Of a DNA stretch of 64,000 bases, positions 44,011 through 56,060 are shown piece after piece (position 1 is the stretch's first letter; each line of letters starts with the position of its first letter). The notes under the pieces are model-generated. The model had not been told where the DNA came from, searched no databases, and saw nothing but the letters and a program-made list of their open reading frames with translations. Position numbers and translations under genes: made by a program. This DNA comes from Eurosta solidaginis (lineage: Eukaryota > Arthropoda > Insecta > Diptera > Tephritidae): contig NC_090321.1 in the NCBI RefSeq assembly GCF_040869045.1, forward strand, positions 91,184,603-91,248,602, read 5' to 3'.

Positions 44011-44735
44011 TGTAACGAATTTTGCTGCAAATCCTCTTATTTAAGTTCGAATCACTAAACTGTTGAATAAATAACTCCAATATTGAATAATGGAAAAGTG
44101 GCCTTTATTAAAGTACTTCACAATAACACTTATACTTTGCTACTCGCTGGCTTAATAACCAAACTGATTGATAACTCAAATGAAACTCTACTATTGGCCG
44201 CCAGATCGCGTGCTTAATCAAACTGATTGATAGCTCAACTCAAACTGAATTACAGCGCCTCTACATCTGTCGCCTTTTATACTCTTTGGTTTCCCCGTTC
44301 GCATTTTTCTAGAATCTACTAGCATTGTCCATGAGCTCTCAAACTTCTCAGCTATAACTAAAATTGCACAATTTTATACATCTTTTAGGCGCTTCCAGAA
44401 TCTACTAGTCCAGTAGCTCTCAAACTTCTCAGATATATGCATGTGTTAGTGCATTGACTCTCCGCTGCTCGTATTCGTACATGGTACATATGTGTAGACG
44501 CAATTATTTATTCGTTTATGTAGATACATAATGATTGAATTATTGATGTGAATGTTTGTAGTTTACAGTCTCTCGCGCACACATAGGCGTATAAGTAAAT
44601 GCATCTGTGTGTGACATCTCTCGGCTGCCTTATATATGTGTATACATGATTTGATTATTGACGTAAATATCGCCTAGCATGGCCTTAGCATCGCCTTAGT
44701 GATGGTATAGCTTAGTGATGCTAATATCCGTGACA
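44011..44735 (-). repeat. 5' LTR of Gypsy-2 derivative copy 2
   Basis: 725 bp. It lacks about 15 bp (GCAATCCTCTGCTAA region) near its start relative to the partner LTR. A TATAAAAG box in sense lies at 44274-44281. Confidence 0.92.
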
Positions 44736-46355
44736 ATATGATGGAAAGTTCAAAAATTTATCATATAAATGCTGTGTGGGAGATATCTATAACTTTATTT
44801 GAAGTTTCCAATATTTCACCATTAATTTTTTGATTTTCAGGACAGAAAAAAGTGTTTAGAAAAAATATGCAAATTGTTGCATGGAAAGAGTTGCCTTGTG
44901 ATAATAAGATCCACAACTCCAAAAGAGAAGTTGTCGACAATCAGCAACAAAACTCTTTGTGTGTAAACGGCGGCTAATAAGCAAAAAGAAAAAGAAAACA
45001 TGATTCAATTACTAGAGGTTTGTTCTCCAATGAAGACAGAGCTTTGGAACTCCCAAATTTAAAAATCTGTTCGGGTTGCTTTTACGAAGGAAGGAAAACG
45101 GGGAATAATTCAATGCCCTTCAGCGAAAATTGTAGTAGAAAAGTACCTTTAGTAGTATATTAGTAGTGATAATGAATTTGTAATTGAACTAATAAAAAGT
45201 AATATTGGTTTGGTCATTCTTTCAGAATTTGTTTGAAGAATGCTGTACGTCAGAATTTTATTCAAAAAACAATATCCCAAATTTCTTTCAAAAACTTTCT
45301 ATTCGAGCATAAGTTTAAAACATTTTGGCATAAGAGGGAGTTAATGAAAAGCATTCTGGGATAAGATGTTCTTCAACCTAATTCTGATATAGGACGTTTT
45401 TGCGTCAAATCCTGAAATAGGAAATTTTTAAAAAATATTTCGAACTGGCAGCCGACATGGGGTAATACTCTACTCAAATACTCCCTACTTGTTTATTCTG
45501 AAATTTCGGAAAGCTCTTTTCCGTTTAAATATTAATGGAAGGGTTTTGGATTAACCGGTAATTTAGAATGTGCGAAACACGTTCTTTTGATAATATCTCA
45601 CGAGGTTCGAATATTCCAAATAAGTATATACATAATATTCCAAATATACATAAAACGATTCCACAATATCTTGAATGGAGACGAATGTGCCGAACATACG
45701 AAATGAAAAAGTTAACATGCTCAATGAGTACATTTCGTTATGGAATTTTCATTATGATAATGACATTTTTACGTAAATGTATTTACTAGTGCAGTTTTTG
45801 ACGTTGAACGATGAATTTTAAATTATTTAAGCTTCGTATGTTTATAGGTTTACGAAAGTGCACGATTCCTTGGTGTCCACGCTTTTCATAAAATTACCTA
45901 TGTTCAGCCACACTAATAGACAATGGCATAGTTAATAAATTCATCATAAAATTTAAAAAAATTGTCCTAAGGAATTATACAGTTCAGCATTCATCGGTTA
46001 TTTGTAAACTGATTGTTTGCTATTTCTTCCACTAATATTTTGCGATAAATCGCTAAGAAAGAACACAGTTAACGGATATCAATTCGACTTGGGAGCATAA
46101 TGGCTGCAGTTGTCAAAAAAATTGTCAGACGAGCAAACCTCTAGTGATTGAAACATGCAAAAAAAATTCACACTCAAGAATCTTCGACTTTGCCTTTCCG
46201 TTCCGTTACGGAGTTTTTTGTAACACCATATACTCTGTTAATTTCAGAACTGTTTAAAAAAATTTACAAAATAAAAATAAATCCCACACGAAAGTTTGTG
46301 AATCTCTATCAATATTTTCTTTTAGGTCCGAACATAATTAAAAAAAATAAAATAA
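44736..46355. other. Mostly non-coding; contains a LINE 3' end
   Basis: Apart from the LINE tail at 45097-45175, nothing is recognised. Open frames 45568-45789 and 46148-46396 lack meaningful content. 46148-46396 runs into the Helentron-like terminus. Confidence 0.35.
45097..45175 (-). mobile_element. LINE 3' end fragment
   Basis: Reverse complement matches 9485-9560: GGAAAACGGGGAATAATTCAA, CAGCGAAAATTGTAGTAGAAA and AGTATATTAGTAGTGATAA on plus. It is a 5'-truncated insertion of the same LINE family. Confidence 0.6.
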
Positions 46356-48153
46356 AACAAGTAAGGAAGGTTAAGTTCGGGTGTAACCGAACATAACATA
46401 TGGGCCAGGGGTGACTCTAGAATGCGTTTGTACAATATGGGTATTAAACGAAAGGTGTTAATGAGTATTTCAAAAGGGCGTGGGGTATAGTTCTACAGGT
46501 GGACGCCTTTTCGAGATATCGCCATAAAGGTGGACCAGGGGTGACTCTAGAATGTGTTTGTACGATATGGGTATCAAATTAAAGGTATTAATGAGGGTTT
46601 TAAAAGGGAGTGGTGGTAGTTGTATAGGTGGTCGCCTTTTCGAGATATCGACATAAAGGTGGACCAAGGGTGACTCTAGAATGTGTTTGTACGATATGGG
46701 TATCAAATTAAAGGCATTAATGAAGGTTTTAAAAGGGAGTGGTGGTAGTTGTATAGGTGGTCGCTTTTTCGAGATATCGCCATAAAGGTGGACCAGGGGT
46801 GACTCTAGAATGCGTTTTTACAATATGGGTATCAAACGAAAGGAGTTAATAAGTATTTTAAAAGGGGGTGGGGCTTAGTTCTATAGGTGGACGCCTTTTC
46901 GAGATATCGCCATAAAGGTGGACCAGGGGTGACTCTAGAATGTGTTTGTACGATATGGGTATCAAATTAAAGGTATTAATGAGTATTTCAAAAGGGCGTG
47001 GGGTATAGTTCTACAGGTGGACGCCTTTTCGAGATATCGCCATAAAGGTGGGCCAGGGGTGACTCTAGAATGTGTTTGTACGATATGGGTATCAAATTAA
47101 AGGTATTAATGAAGGTTTTAAAAGGGAGTGGTGGTAGTTGTATAGGTGGTCGCGTTTTCGAGATATCGCCATAAAGGTGGACCAGGGGTGACTCTAGAAT
47201 GCGTTTTTACAATATCGGTATCAAACGAAAGGTGTTAATGAGTATTTTAAAAGGGGTGGGGCTTTGTTCTATAGGTGGACGCCTTTTCGAGATATCGCCA
47301 TAAAGGTGGATCAGGGGTGACTCTAGAATGTGTTTGTACGATATGGGTATCAAAATAAAGGTATTAATGAGGGTTTTAAAAGGGAGTGGAGGTAGTTGTA
47401 TAGGTGGTCGCCTTTTCGAGATATCGGCATAAAGGTAGACCAGTGGTGACTCTAGAATGCGTTTGTACAATGTGGGTATCAAACGAAAGGTGTTAATGAG
47501 TATTTTAAAAGGGCGTGGGGCCCATAAAGGTGGACCAGGGGTGACTCTAGAATGGGTTTGTACAATATGGGTATCAAACGAGAGGTATTAATGAGTATTT
47601 TAAAAGGGAGTGGGCCTTAGTCCTATAGGTGGACGCCTTTTCGAGATATCGCCATAAAGGTGGACCAGGGGTGACTCTAGAATGTGTTTGTACGATATGT
47701 GTATCAAATTAAAGGTATTAATGAGGCTTTTAAAAGGGAGTGGTGGTAGTTGTATATGTGAAGGCGTTTTCCAGATATCGACCAAAATGTGAACCAGGGT
47801 GACCAGAACATCATCTGTTGAATAACGCTAATTTATTTATATATATAGAATACCACGAACAGTATTCCTGCCAAGATTTCAAGGGTTTTTTATTTCGCCC
47901 TGAATAACTTTTTCATTTCATTCTACTTAATATGGTACAAAGTTTACAAAGTTTTTTTCTAAAGTTATATTTTGCGTCAATAAGCTAATCCAATTACCAT
48001 GTTTCATCCCTTTTTTGGTATTTGGTATAGAATTATGGCATTTTTTCGTTTTTCGTAATTTTCGGTATCGAAAAAGTGGGCGTGGTCATAGCTCGATTTC
48101 GGCCATTTTTTATACCAATACAAAGTGAGTTCAGATAAGTACGTGAACTGAGT
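46356..48153 (-). mobile_element. Helentron/DINE-like element, family 1, copy B (truncated)
   Basis: Plus strand begins AACAAGTAAGGAAGG with the hairpin GTTCGG-GTGTAA-CCGAAC and goes almost directly into the satellite, so the subterminal ACTCAGTTGAG repeat seen in other copies is missing. After the satellite the CGAAAAAGTGGGCGTGG module is present, and the match to copies A and C stops at about 48153 (GTGAACTGAGT), where LINE sequence begins. The microsatellite end is absent. Confidence 0.75.
46411..47815 (-). repeat. 130-bp satellite, ~11 units, in copy B
   Basis: Reverse of the 10883-14670 satellite. The landmark GTGACTCTAG recurs at 46411, 46541 and 46670, and then on to about 47800. One unit near 47520 is shortened by an internal deletion. 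Confidence 0.88.
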
Positions 48154-49813
48154 GTAGGTAGTTTATTCCCTCAGCGTGAAGGTGTATTAGCATTCGCATG
48201 ACTATTATTTCTAGACCTATTGAGTTGGAGGGCTTGGCCTTGTGTATGGCTTCTTCAACCTCTGTGGGGGTGATGGTAATGGGTGGAATGTCGTGTTTGT
48301 GTTTATGTGCCCATTTGCACGACGTCGGGCTTTGTCTACAGAATAATGCATTATAAATTGTCGGAAAAAGGCGCCCCGGATTTCCTCGAATCCCATTTGG
48401 CACATTTGTGTTCATTTGTCCATTTACCTGCCGCAAATATCCAAGTTGAGACTTCTAATATGGGGGATCTCTAGGGTTGAGATGTCTCGCCAGGTTACGT
48501 TCTCTCGATAAGTTTGCAGCTTCATCCCGAAAATGCAGTATGATTTCAGGTATTATACAGGCCGGAATAAAGCGAGCAGAAGCTGAAGCAATGACCTTGC
48601 GGAAGACACGCTCGCTTTGTTGGACATCAGTCGTGATAGGGAGAGTAGCAAAATATTGATTTGTGAACGTTGTGTAGCCTTCCCAGTTAGCTTTTTTTAA
48701 ATTAATAAAAGTCCGATTTTCAGAGGTGATAGAATCGGCAGGTCGCTGTATTGAAATGAGCATGGGTACGTGCCGAGATGCTAAAGTAAGCATCGGCTGC
48801 CATTCAACGCAGTTTATAAGCCCTGCGCTGACAATTGAGATAAGAGGCAAGCTTTGGAAATTACCTGCAATTGTGGTGGGGATATCGCCGTTTATAGTGC
48901 AGAAAGTCGTATTGTCTATTTTCTCTGCTATCTGCCTACAAGCTATCGACTGACAAGCTGGAATGCCAGAGGTCGTGGTGAGCGTTGAAATCGCCAAGGA
49001 TAAGGCGGGTTTCACCAGAGCGTAGCGTACCTATATCAGGGTGATAGCCACTTGGCAGCAGGTGGCTGGAGGAATATAGATGTTAATTATTTCTAGGTCA
49101 ACATTTCCTGACCGGATGGTTATGCGTTGCCATTCTAAGGTTTTATCCCCGCGGCTGATGTTGGGTTGAAATAGACTATATTGCACGGTGATGGGTGATA
49201 AGGGCAAAGCCATTACCATTACCCCTTGTGAAATGTTTCCTATGAAGGCTGTCGCAATCGCAAGTTCGGAAGTCCGATCTGGCAGTTAGATTTTTTATTG
49301 AATTGCGGCTATACGGATGTAATTTTTATTCATGTAGTCAACTATCCCTGCAATCTTTCCGGTTAATCAGTTACAATTAAGTTCCAGAATTCTGAAGTGC
49401 AACGGGGGCGGTCGTCACTCTGGGAGTCAGAGATGGGTGAACGCGCCTTAAAGGATATAGGCTTTGTCGAGTGTGCTGTCCGATTGCTGCTGGAGTACAT
49501 GGCGTCGATGAGTTGGTACTTGTGTTTTGGAAGCACGGTGCAACGAATGCACCGGTCAGGCGATTGCCATTTTTAAGCCCAGAGCACCTATGAAGGTTGC
49601 ATCGCCCGAGGCATGAACTGCATTAGACCGATGTCGCGATCGTAAATATTCTTAGCATACGAAGCACATGGTGTGGGGGGCTAGGAGGAGGAGACTCCTT
49701 CTTACACGAGTGTGTGTGTTAGAAAATGACGGAGTAAAAGCAGGTGCTCGGCATTGCTACTGTCCACGCTACGTAAATTGTAGTGATGGGTTGTATGTAC
49801 TCGAGCTTGATAC
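48154..49813 (-). pseudogene. Non-LTR retrotransposon fragment (endonuclease to start of RT)
   Basis: Minus-strand reading, N to C: an endonuclease start near 49390 (LRILELNCN, then KIAGIVDYMNKNYIRIAAIQ), LEIINIYIPP near 49090, GDFNAHHDLWHSS near 48990, ISIVSAGLINCVEWQPMLTL (48840 region), FINLKKANWEGYTTFTNQ, and the N-terminal reverse transcriptase segment VEEAIHKAKPSNSIGLE near 48220-48260. This is an APE-endonuclease LINE of the I/LOA/Jockey type. Stops and frameshifts occur throughout. Sequence 5' of the endonuclease (49440-49813) is probably ORF1 or leader but is not recognisable. Gypsy-2 is inserted at its 5' side. Confidence 0.75.
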
Positions 49814-50467
49814 TGTAACGAATTTACTTGCAAATCCTCTTATTTGCAATCCTCTGCTAAGTTCGAATCACTAAAACTCAAACTGTGCAACGAATAGCTT
49901 GCTTAATAACCACGCTGATTGATAGCTCAATGAAAATCTACTATTCAAAATAATACTGCTATTGCTCGCTAGATATCGTCTTAATCGCAACTGTTTGACA
50001 ACTCAAATCAAACTGAGTTAGTTCTTACTCGCCTGTCCCGCTTTTATAGTTTACGCTGCATACTTCTAGGCTCTTCGATTTCCAGAAGTTACTAGTTAGT
50101 TTCGGCTACAAAATCGCCAGTCACAACTACGTGCACAAATTATTGCTCTCTCTTATGACAACTCAGATAAGATATATGCATGTGTTTGTGCATTGCCGCT
50201 CCGCTGCTCGTATACGTACATATGTGTAGACGCAATTATTTATTCGTTTATGTAGATACATAATGATTGAATTATTGATGTGAATGTTTGTAGTCTACAG
50301 TCTCTCGCGCATACATAGGCGTATAAGTAAATGCATCTGTCTGTGACATCCTTCGGCTGCCTTATATACGTGTATACATGATTTGATTATTGACGTAAAT
50401 ACTGCTTATCGTGGCCTTGGCATCGCCTTAGTGATGGTATAACTTAGTGATGGTAATATCCGTGACA
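49814..50467 (-). repeat. Gypsy-2 3' LTR
   Basis: 654 bp, TGTAACGAATTTACTTGC to ATATCCGTGACA on plus; same length as the 5' LTR. Confidence 0.95.
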
Positions 50468-50478
50468 CTGCCCTCCAC

Positions 50479-51535
50479 CTAAGTCTGATCGTCCCGATCA
50501 GACAAATCTCCCGATCTAAACGTTGCCAGCCTTTCCAAATGGACCACTTTCATTTTGGTTCGTGGTTTACTGATGGTTTGTATGCGGTACACTACATCGT
50601 TGATCCGTTTTACAACTTTGTATGGGCCTTCCCAATTACATTGCAATTTCGGGGACAAACCTTTTTTTTGTTGCGGGTTGTATAACAGCACCAAATCTCC
50701 TTCCTGAAAACCTTCTGAATTAATTGCTTTATCATATCTGGCTTTCATCTTGTCACTCATAATCTTTGTTCGTTGCCTTATCAGATCATGTATTTCTCTT
50801 AGCTCTTCTTCCAAATCACTAGTGGATTTCCTGACATTTCTCTCCGCATTGGCATCTATCCCAAACTTCAAATCAGCTGCCAGCCTAAGGTCATTGCCAA
50901 AAATTACTTTTGCAGGGGTTTGGCCCGTTGTCTCATGCACTGCTGATCGGTAAGCCATCAAGAATAATGGTATGCGGGTATCCCATTCTTTATGGTACTT
51001 GTCCACTACTTTCCTTAAGTGCTCCTCCAATGTTCTATTGAATCGTTCTACCATACCATCGGATTGAGGATGCAATGCAGTTGTCCGTGTTTTTCGAATG
51101 CCCAATGACTTACACATTTCCTGGAACACAGCTGATTCGAAATTCCTGCCTTGGTCAGAATGTAACTCCATTGGTACACCATACCTTGCAACCCAATTGT
51201 TTATAAACACTTCTGATACCGTTTCCGCTTCTTGATTTGGGATTGGGTATACCTCTGGCCATTTGCTGAAATAATCCATAACTACTAGTACATATTTGTT
51301 TCCGCCGTTGCTAGTAGGAAATGGACCGGCGACATCCATAGTGATCCTTTCAAATGGCGCACCTGAGTTATATTGCTTCATCTGGCCATGACTTCGTGTT
51401 CTGGGCCCTTTCGCTCTGCTGCAAACCTCGCAGTTCGTAATCCACTCAGTGACCGACTGACGGCAACCAACCCAATAGAATCTCTGTTTAATCTTCTCGA
51501 GCGTCTTCGTGATTCCAAGATGACCTCCGCTTGGA
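50479..51535 (-). pseudogene. Gypsy-2 integrase
   Basis: Catalyses insertion of the cDNA into the genome. The open frame 50479-51381 extends upstream in the same frame to about 51535 (GGHLGITKTLEKIKQRFYW, CEVC). The D-D-E core is intact (TMDVAGPF, HSDQGRNFES, GMVERFNRT), as is a C-terminal GPY/F-like region (EGDLVLLYNPQQKKG, NWEGPYKVV). It is out of frame with RT/RNase H because of a small deletion near 51535-51545, which also removes the expected first His of the HHCC zinc motif. The last residues run to the PPT. Confidence 0.88.
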
Positions 51536-53956
51536 GCTCGCTGAGCACATCACGAATCCTCTTTCTGGGAACAACTATCAGTTTATTCTTGTATTTACCA
51601 TCCTCACTCTCCCATACTCGATGAAGGCAACCGGATATCAATTCTAAACTGTTCCACTGTGCCCAATATGACTTCGCAATGGGACTCTCTGCTGATATCT
51701 CTTCTCTGTTTGGTCTTTCATTTCGTTCGAGCCCTTGCATAACACGTGACAGATCTGCATCTTCTAGCTGGCACTTTCTTAGCTGTTCCTTGTCCCATTC
51801 ATCTGTACATGTTATAGTCATTAGCCGGACATCTATAATGTCTTCTTTAGCCTCGGCTTTTGAACAGTGCTTGAATTGTCCTTCCGGATTACGGAACTGC
51901 AGTAGCCATTTTAAAGCTGCGTGATCTGTCCTGACACGGAATCGCTGGCCGTAGAGGTATTTGTGAAAATATTTAACGCACTCTACCAATGCCAACAGCT
52001 CTCTCCGCGTAACGCAGTAGTTCCTCTCTGGTTTTCCAATCGAACGGCTGTAATATGCAACTACCTTCTCCTGTCCATCGACCAGTTGTGATAAAACGCC
52101 TCCTATAGCATATCCACTCGCATCTGTATCTATAATAAATGTTGCTCCTGGAATCGGATATGCTAACATTGGGGCAGTGCACAAACACTCCTTCAATGTT
52201 TGGAAAGCCACTTCTTGCTCCTTCTTCCATTCAAAAGCTTTATTTTTTCTTGTAAGCTCATGGAGGCTATGGGCTACGCTGGAAAAATTTTGTACAAATC
52301 GGCGGTAATATGTGCACAGCCCAAGGAAACTTCTTAATTCATGTAGGTTCTGTGGTCTTGGCCAATCCTTTACAGCCTCTATCTTTTGGTTCGCAGTGCA
52401 GATGCCCTCTGTCGTTACCTTGTGACCCAAATAATTTACTTCCTTTTTAAACAGCGAACACTTTTTGGGACTTAACTTCAGACCAGCGCCAGCTATTCTT
52501 TGGAAAACTTCCTCCAAGTTCTTAAGATGTTCATCGAAATTCTTGCCCAATACGATGATGTCCTCCAGGTACACCAAGCATGTTTTCCAATGTAGTCCTT
52601 TCAATACCTGATCCAAGAGTCTCTCGAAAGTAGCTGGTGCATTACCTAGTACAAAGGGTATTACTGTAAATTGCCAAAGACCATCTCCGGCGCTGAAGGC
52701 TGTTTTCTCTTTGTCTTCCTCCTTTACCTCCACTTGCCAGTAGCCGCTTTTCAAGTCCAGTGTGGAAAACCATTTCGTACCAGAGAGCGAGTCCAGAGTG
52801 TCGTCAATTCTTGGCAATGGGTAGCTATCCTTTTTCGTAACGTCATTCAACTTCCGGTAGTCCACGCAAAACCTCATTTTTCCATCCTTCTTCTTTACAA
52901 GTACTACCGGTGAACTCCAGGGACTAGCTGATGGTTCGATGACGCCGCTGTCGCTCATTTCTTGTATAATTTGACTCACAACTTCCCGCTTCGCCGGTGG
53001 AACACTACGTGGAGCTTGACGGATCGGCCTCGCATCTCCAGTGTCAATTTGATGTTTCACAACCTTGGTGCGGCCTGGTTTAGAACCATCCTGGTCAAAT
53101 ATGTTCGCGTACTTTAGGAGCAGTTGTTTTGCCTTACTCTGATATGCTTCCTCTAGCCCCTGCGTCCTTGCCGTGATGTCATTTGAAAGATTAGTATTAC
53201 TAGCTGAAACGTGTTCCTGGAGCTGTTCACAGTTAATAACTACTTCAGCCTCTTGGCATCTTCCCAAAATAGCTCCTTTAGTCAGTTTGAGTGGTGAATT
53301 GAACTCATTGAGTACTCTTACCGGAATACTTCCATCTTGTTTTGTCATAGCCAGGGTTTTTCCTACAAGTATGTTCAGTGCTGATTTGTTTGCTGCTTCG
53401 ACAACCCACAATTTGTTTGTCCCACAATCTCCATCAACCTTTGCCCAGATGACTGCTTCGAATTTTGGTGGTATTTGCTGACTCTCTTCCACCAGCACTC
53501 GTTTACTGCTGTAGCCTCTCTCGTAGCCGAAATTAAGTGGTACATCCATGTTCTTATATCGCATCGTCTTGCTTTGCATGTCGATCTTGATGCCCTGGTC
53601 GATTAAGAAGTCCACTCCAATTATGATTTCATCAACAATCTCTGCCACTATAAAATTGTGTACTACCGTGACGTTCCCAATTGCGACTTCACATGATACT
53701 TCTCCTAGAATCGTGCTGTCTTCTCCAGTGGCTGTACGCAATCTTGCTCCATGCAATGGTCTTATCTTCTTGTTGACTAAATCCGCTCGAATGATGGAAT
53801 GAGATGCACCCGTATCTACAGTCAGTAAACGTTCCTTTCCATCCACATGTCCTCCGACAGTAAGATTGTTTGACCTTCTTCCAATTTGTGAGATAGAGAT
53901 TATGGGGCATTCAATTGAGGGAGCCAGCTGTCGCCCTTTGCGGCTGACTCGCTTTA
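51378..53956 (-). pseudogene. Gypsy-2 protease, reverse transcriptase and RNase H
   Basis: Protease (VDTGASHSIIRADLVN), reverse transcriptase (KKKDGKMRFCVDYRKLN, STLDLKSGYWQVE, PFVLGNAPATFERLL) and RNase H (FIIDTDASGYAIGGVLSQ, YCVTRRELLAL, RTDHAALKWL). The frame is entered by -1 slippage at the Gag stop and is open to 51545; the remaining codons to 51378 are out of frame with integrase. The RT active site reads YLED (near 52559-52573) instead of YLDD: a catalytic Asp is Glu, which should cripple the enzyme. Overall length and order match full-length Ty3/Gypsy pol. Confidence 0.92.
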
Positions 53957-55351
53957 GTTTAACGATTGAGTGGACTTGGAGATTTGCTCATCTCCTTCAG
54001 CTCTGCGTTTACGGCCACCCACATTGTTGGAGCTATTGGAACCGGTGCTGCAATGTCGTGCAATATGACCTGGGTTGCCGCACTTGAAACATTTAATCAC
54101 TCCGGAATTTTTCTGTTGTGATCCCTTCAGTGCTTCCAAAATTGTGTCTACCCAATCTGGTCTTTCCACTTCCACACGATGAGCTTTGTATGCTGGTTTA
54201 CTCAATAGTGAGGCCGTTTCCTGAGTCAATGCATGTGATACCGTTTCAGCAAATGTCAGTTTTGGGTTTGCGTATGTAGCTCGCTTCGTTTCCACGTCTC
54301 GTATTCCATTTATAAAACTCTTGATTTTTACCCTCTCGGTGTATTCCACGGGTGCGTCCGCATTTGCGAGATGAGCCAACCTTTCAACATCTGAAGCAAA
54401 CTCTTGCAATATCTCAATCGCTTTTTGGTAGCGGTTTTGCAACTCAATTTGGAATATCTGTTTTCTATGCTCGCTTCCATAACGTCTCTCGACAGCGGCC
54501 ATCAATGCTTCATAGTTGTTCCGCTCTCCTTCGGGAATCGTCTGTAGGATTTCGGCTGCTGGCCCTTTCAATGCCACGAACAGAGCTGCAACTTTATCTT
54601 CAGCATTCCAGTTATTCGCTGCCGACGTCTTCTCAAATTGGAGCTTAAATACCTGGAATGGAACAGAACCATCAAACGTTGGGGATTTTACCTTCAGAGT
54701 AGATGTTGAAGTGATTGGACGGTTCAATTGTAACTCCTGAATCCGATCTTTCAAAGCATCCATCTCGGCCTCCACTTTATTTTGTCGTTCACTAACAGCC
54801 TCCAGCTGCGATGAGAATTTTGTTTCCTGTGCCTCCAGCTTTGTTGAGATACGCTCTTCTTGTGCTTCGAGCTGTAATGTTATACGTGCCTCTTGTTCTT
54901 TTAATTGTTCTGCAATTTGTGACGCCATGTGTGTTTTCTGTTCTTCCATCTTCGATGTTATTCGTGTCTCTTGGGATTCCATCTGTGATGACATATACGT
55001 TTTCTGTTCTTCTAGTTGAGATGACATATACGTTTTCTATTCTTCTAGTTGAGATGACATATATGTTTTCTGTTCTTCTAGTTGAGATGACATTGTCGAT
55101 GTTTGAGCAGATATTGCAGCCAAAATCATGTTCAAGTCTGTGCTCGTAACTGTCTGCGTAACTGTCTCTTCCATTTTTGTTGTTTCCTCGCCATCAAGAT
55201 GAAAGTCATACTCTTCCACGTCAATTCCTTCTACTTCCATTGCCTCTCGTAGCCGTGCCTGGAGTTCAAGTTTAACGCCGCTTGTATTCAATCAACGGCT
55301 CTCCAACTCCCTCTTCAGTTGCTGGATCTTCAATTCACTGAACTTTGACAT
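53954..55351 (-). pseudogene. Gypsy-2 Gag with two stops
   Basis: ATG at 55349-55351 opens with a SAP-like motif (FSELKIQQLKRELESR). TGA at 55292-55294 and TAG at 55037-55039 interrupt it. Then 53954-55027 is open for 357 codons: 11-residue coiled-coil repeats (KTYMSSQLEEQ), a capsid-like region (NNWNAEDKVAALF, RYGSEHRKQIFQIELQNRYQ) and an intact CCHC knuckle (CFKCGNPGHIARHC). It is cleaner than its relative at 33 kb. The coiled-coil part is coded by 33-bp tandem repeats (55011-55090 on plus). Confidence 0.88.
53957..53963 (-). promoter_or_regulatory. Putative -1 frameshift site GTTAAAC
   Basis: In sense the Gag codons read TCG TTA AAC TAA. The heptamer G TTA AAC, in phase and directly before the stop, is a known functional variant in arteriviruses. 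The -1 frame is open through protease and RT. The relative at 35039-35045 has T TTA AAC at the same place. Confidence 0.6.
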
Positions 55352-55385
55352 GTCCTTGTGGTCCTCTGGAATTTATTCAACAATT

Positions 55386-55400
55386 CCTCTTCTGACACCA
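55386..55400 (-). promoter_or_regulatory. Gypsy-2 primer binding site
   Basis: Sense TGGTGTCAGAAGAGG lies two bases inside the 5' LTR, identical to the site at 33658. Confidence 0.65.
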
Positions 55401-55402
55401 AT

Positions 55403-56056
55403 TGTAACGAATTTACTTGCAAATCCTCTTATTTGCAATCCTCTGCTAAGTTCGAATCACTAAAACTCAAACTGTGCAACGAATAGCTTGCTTAATAACC
55501 ACGCTGATTGATAGCTCAATGAAACTCTACTATTCAAAATAATACTGCTATTGCTCGCTAGATATCGTCTTAATCGCAACTGCTTGACAACTCAAATCAA
55601 ACTGAATTACTTCTTACTCGCCTGCCCCGCTTTTATAGGTTACGCTGCATACTTCTAGGCTCTTCGATTTCCAGAAGTTACTAGTTAGTTTCGGCTACAA
55701 AATCGCCAGCCACAACTACGTGCACAAATTATTGCTCTCTCTTGTGACAACTCAGATAAGATATATGCATGTGTTTGTGCATTGCCGCTCCGCTGCTCGT
55801 ATACGTACATATGTGTAGACGCAATTATTTATTCGTTTATGTAGATACATAATGATTGAATTATTGATGTGAATGTTTGTAGTTTACAGTCTCTCGCGCA
55901 TACATAGGCGTATAAGTAAATGTATCTGTGTGTGACATCTTTCGGTTGCCTTATATACGTGTATACATGATTTGATTATTGACGTAAATACTGCTTATCG
56001 TGGCCTTGGCATCGCCTTAGTGATGGTATAACTTAGTGATGGTAATATCCGTGACA
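55403..56056 (-). repeat. Gypsy-2 5' LTR
   Basis: 654 bp with a sense TATAAAAG box at 55630-55637; about 13 differences from the 3' LTR. Confidence 0.95.
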
Positions 56057-56060
56057 ATAC

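Larger units (their letters stand above)
40968..44735 (-). mobile_element. Gypsy-2 derivative, Gag-protease only, copy 2
   Basis: 3768 bp, with LTRs 40968-41698 (3') and 44011-44735 (5'), flanked by ATAT on both sides (40964-40967 and 44736-44739). The internal coding region fuses Gag, protease and a scrap of the integrase C-terminus, with RT, RNase H and most of integrase deleted, as in copy 1 at 33 kb. The primer site expected after the 5' LTR is missing: ACA-ATTGTTG here, where relatives have ACA-ATTGGTGTCAGAAGAGGA-ATTGTTG. It therefore could not prime its own reverse transcription in its present form. Confidence 0.9.
49814..56056 (-). mobile_element. Full-length Ty3/Gypsy element (Gypsy-2), inactivated
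   Basis: 6243 bp with two 654-bp LTRs (49814-50467 and 55403-56056), flanked by ATAC on both sides (49810-49813 and 56057-56060). The LTRs differ at about 13 positions by eye (about 98% identity). Primer site and PPT (GGTGGAGGGCAG in sense) are present. Order in sense: Gag (53954-55351), frameshift site, protease-RT-RNase H (51378-53956), integrase (50479-51535). It is disabled by two Gag stops, one pol frameshift and an altered RT catalytic motif. Confidence 0.93.
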
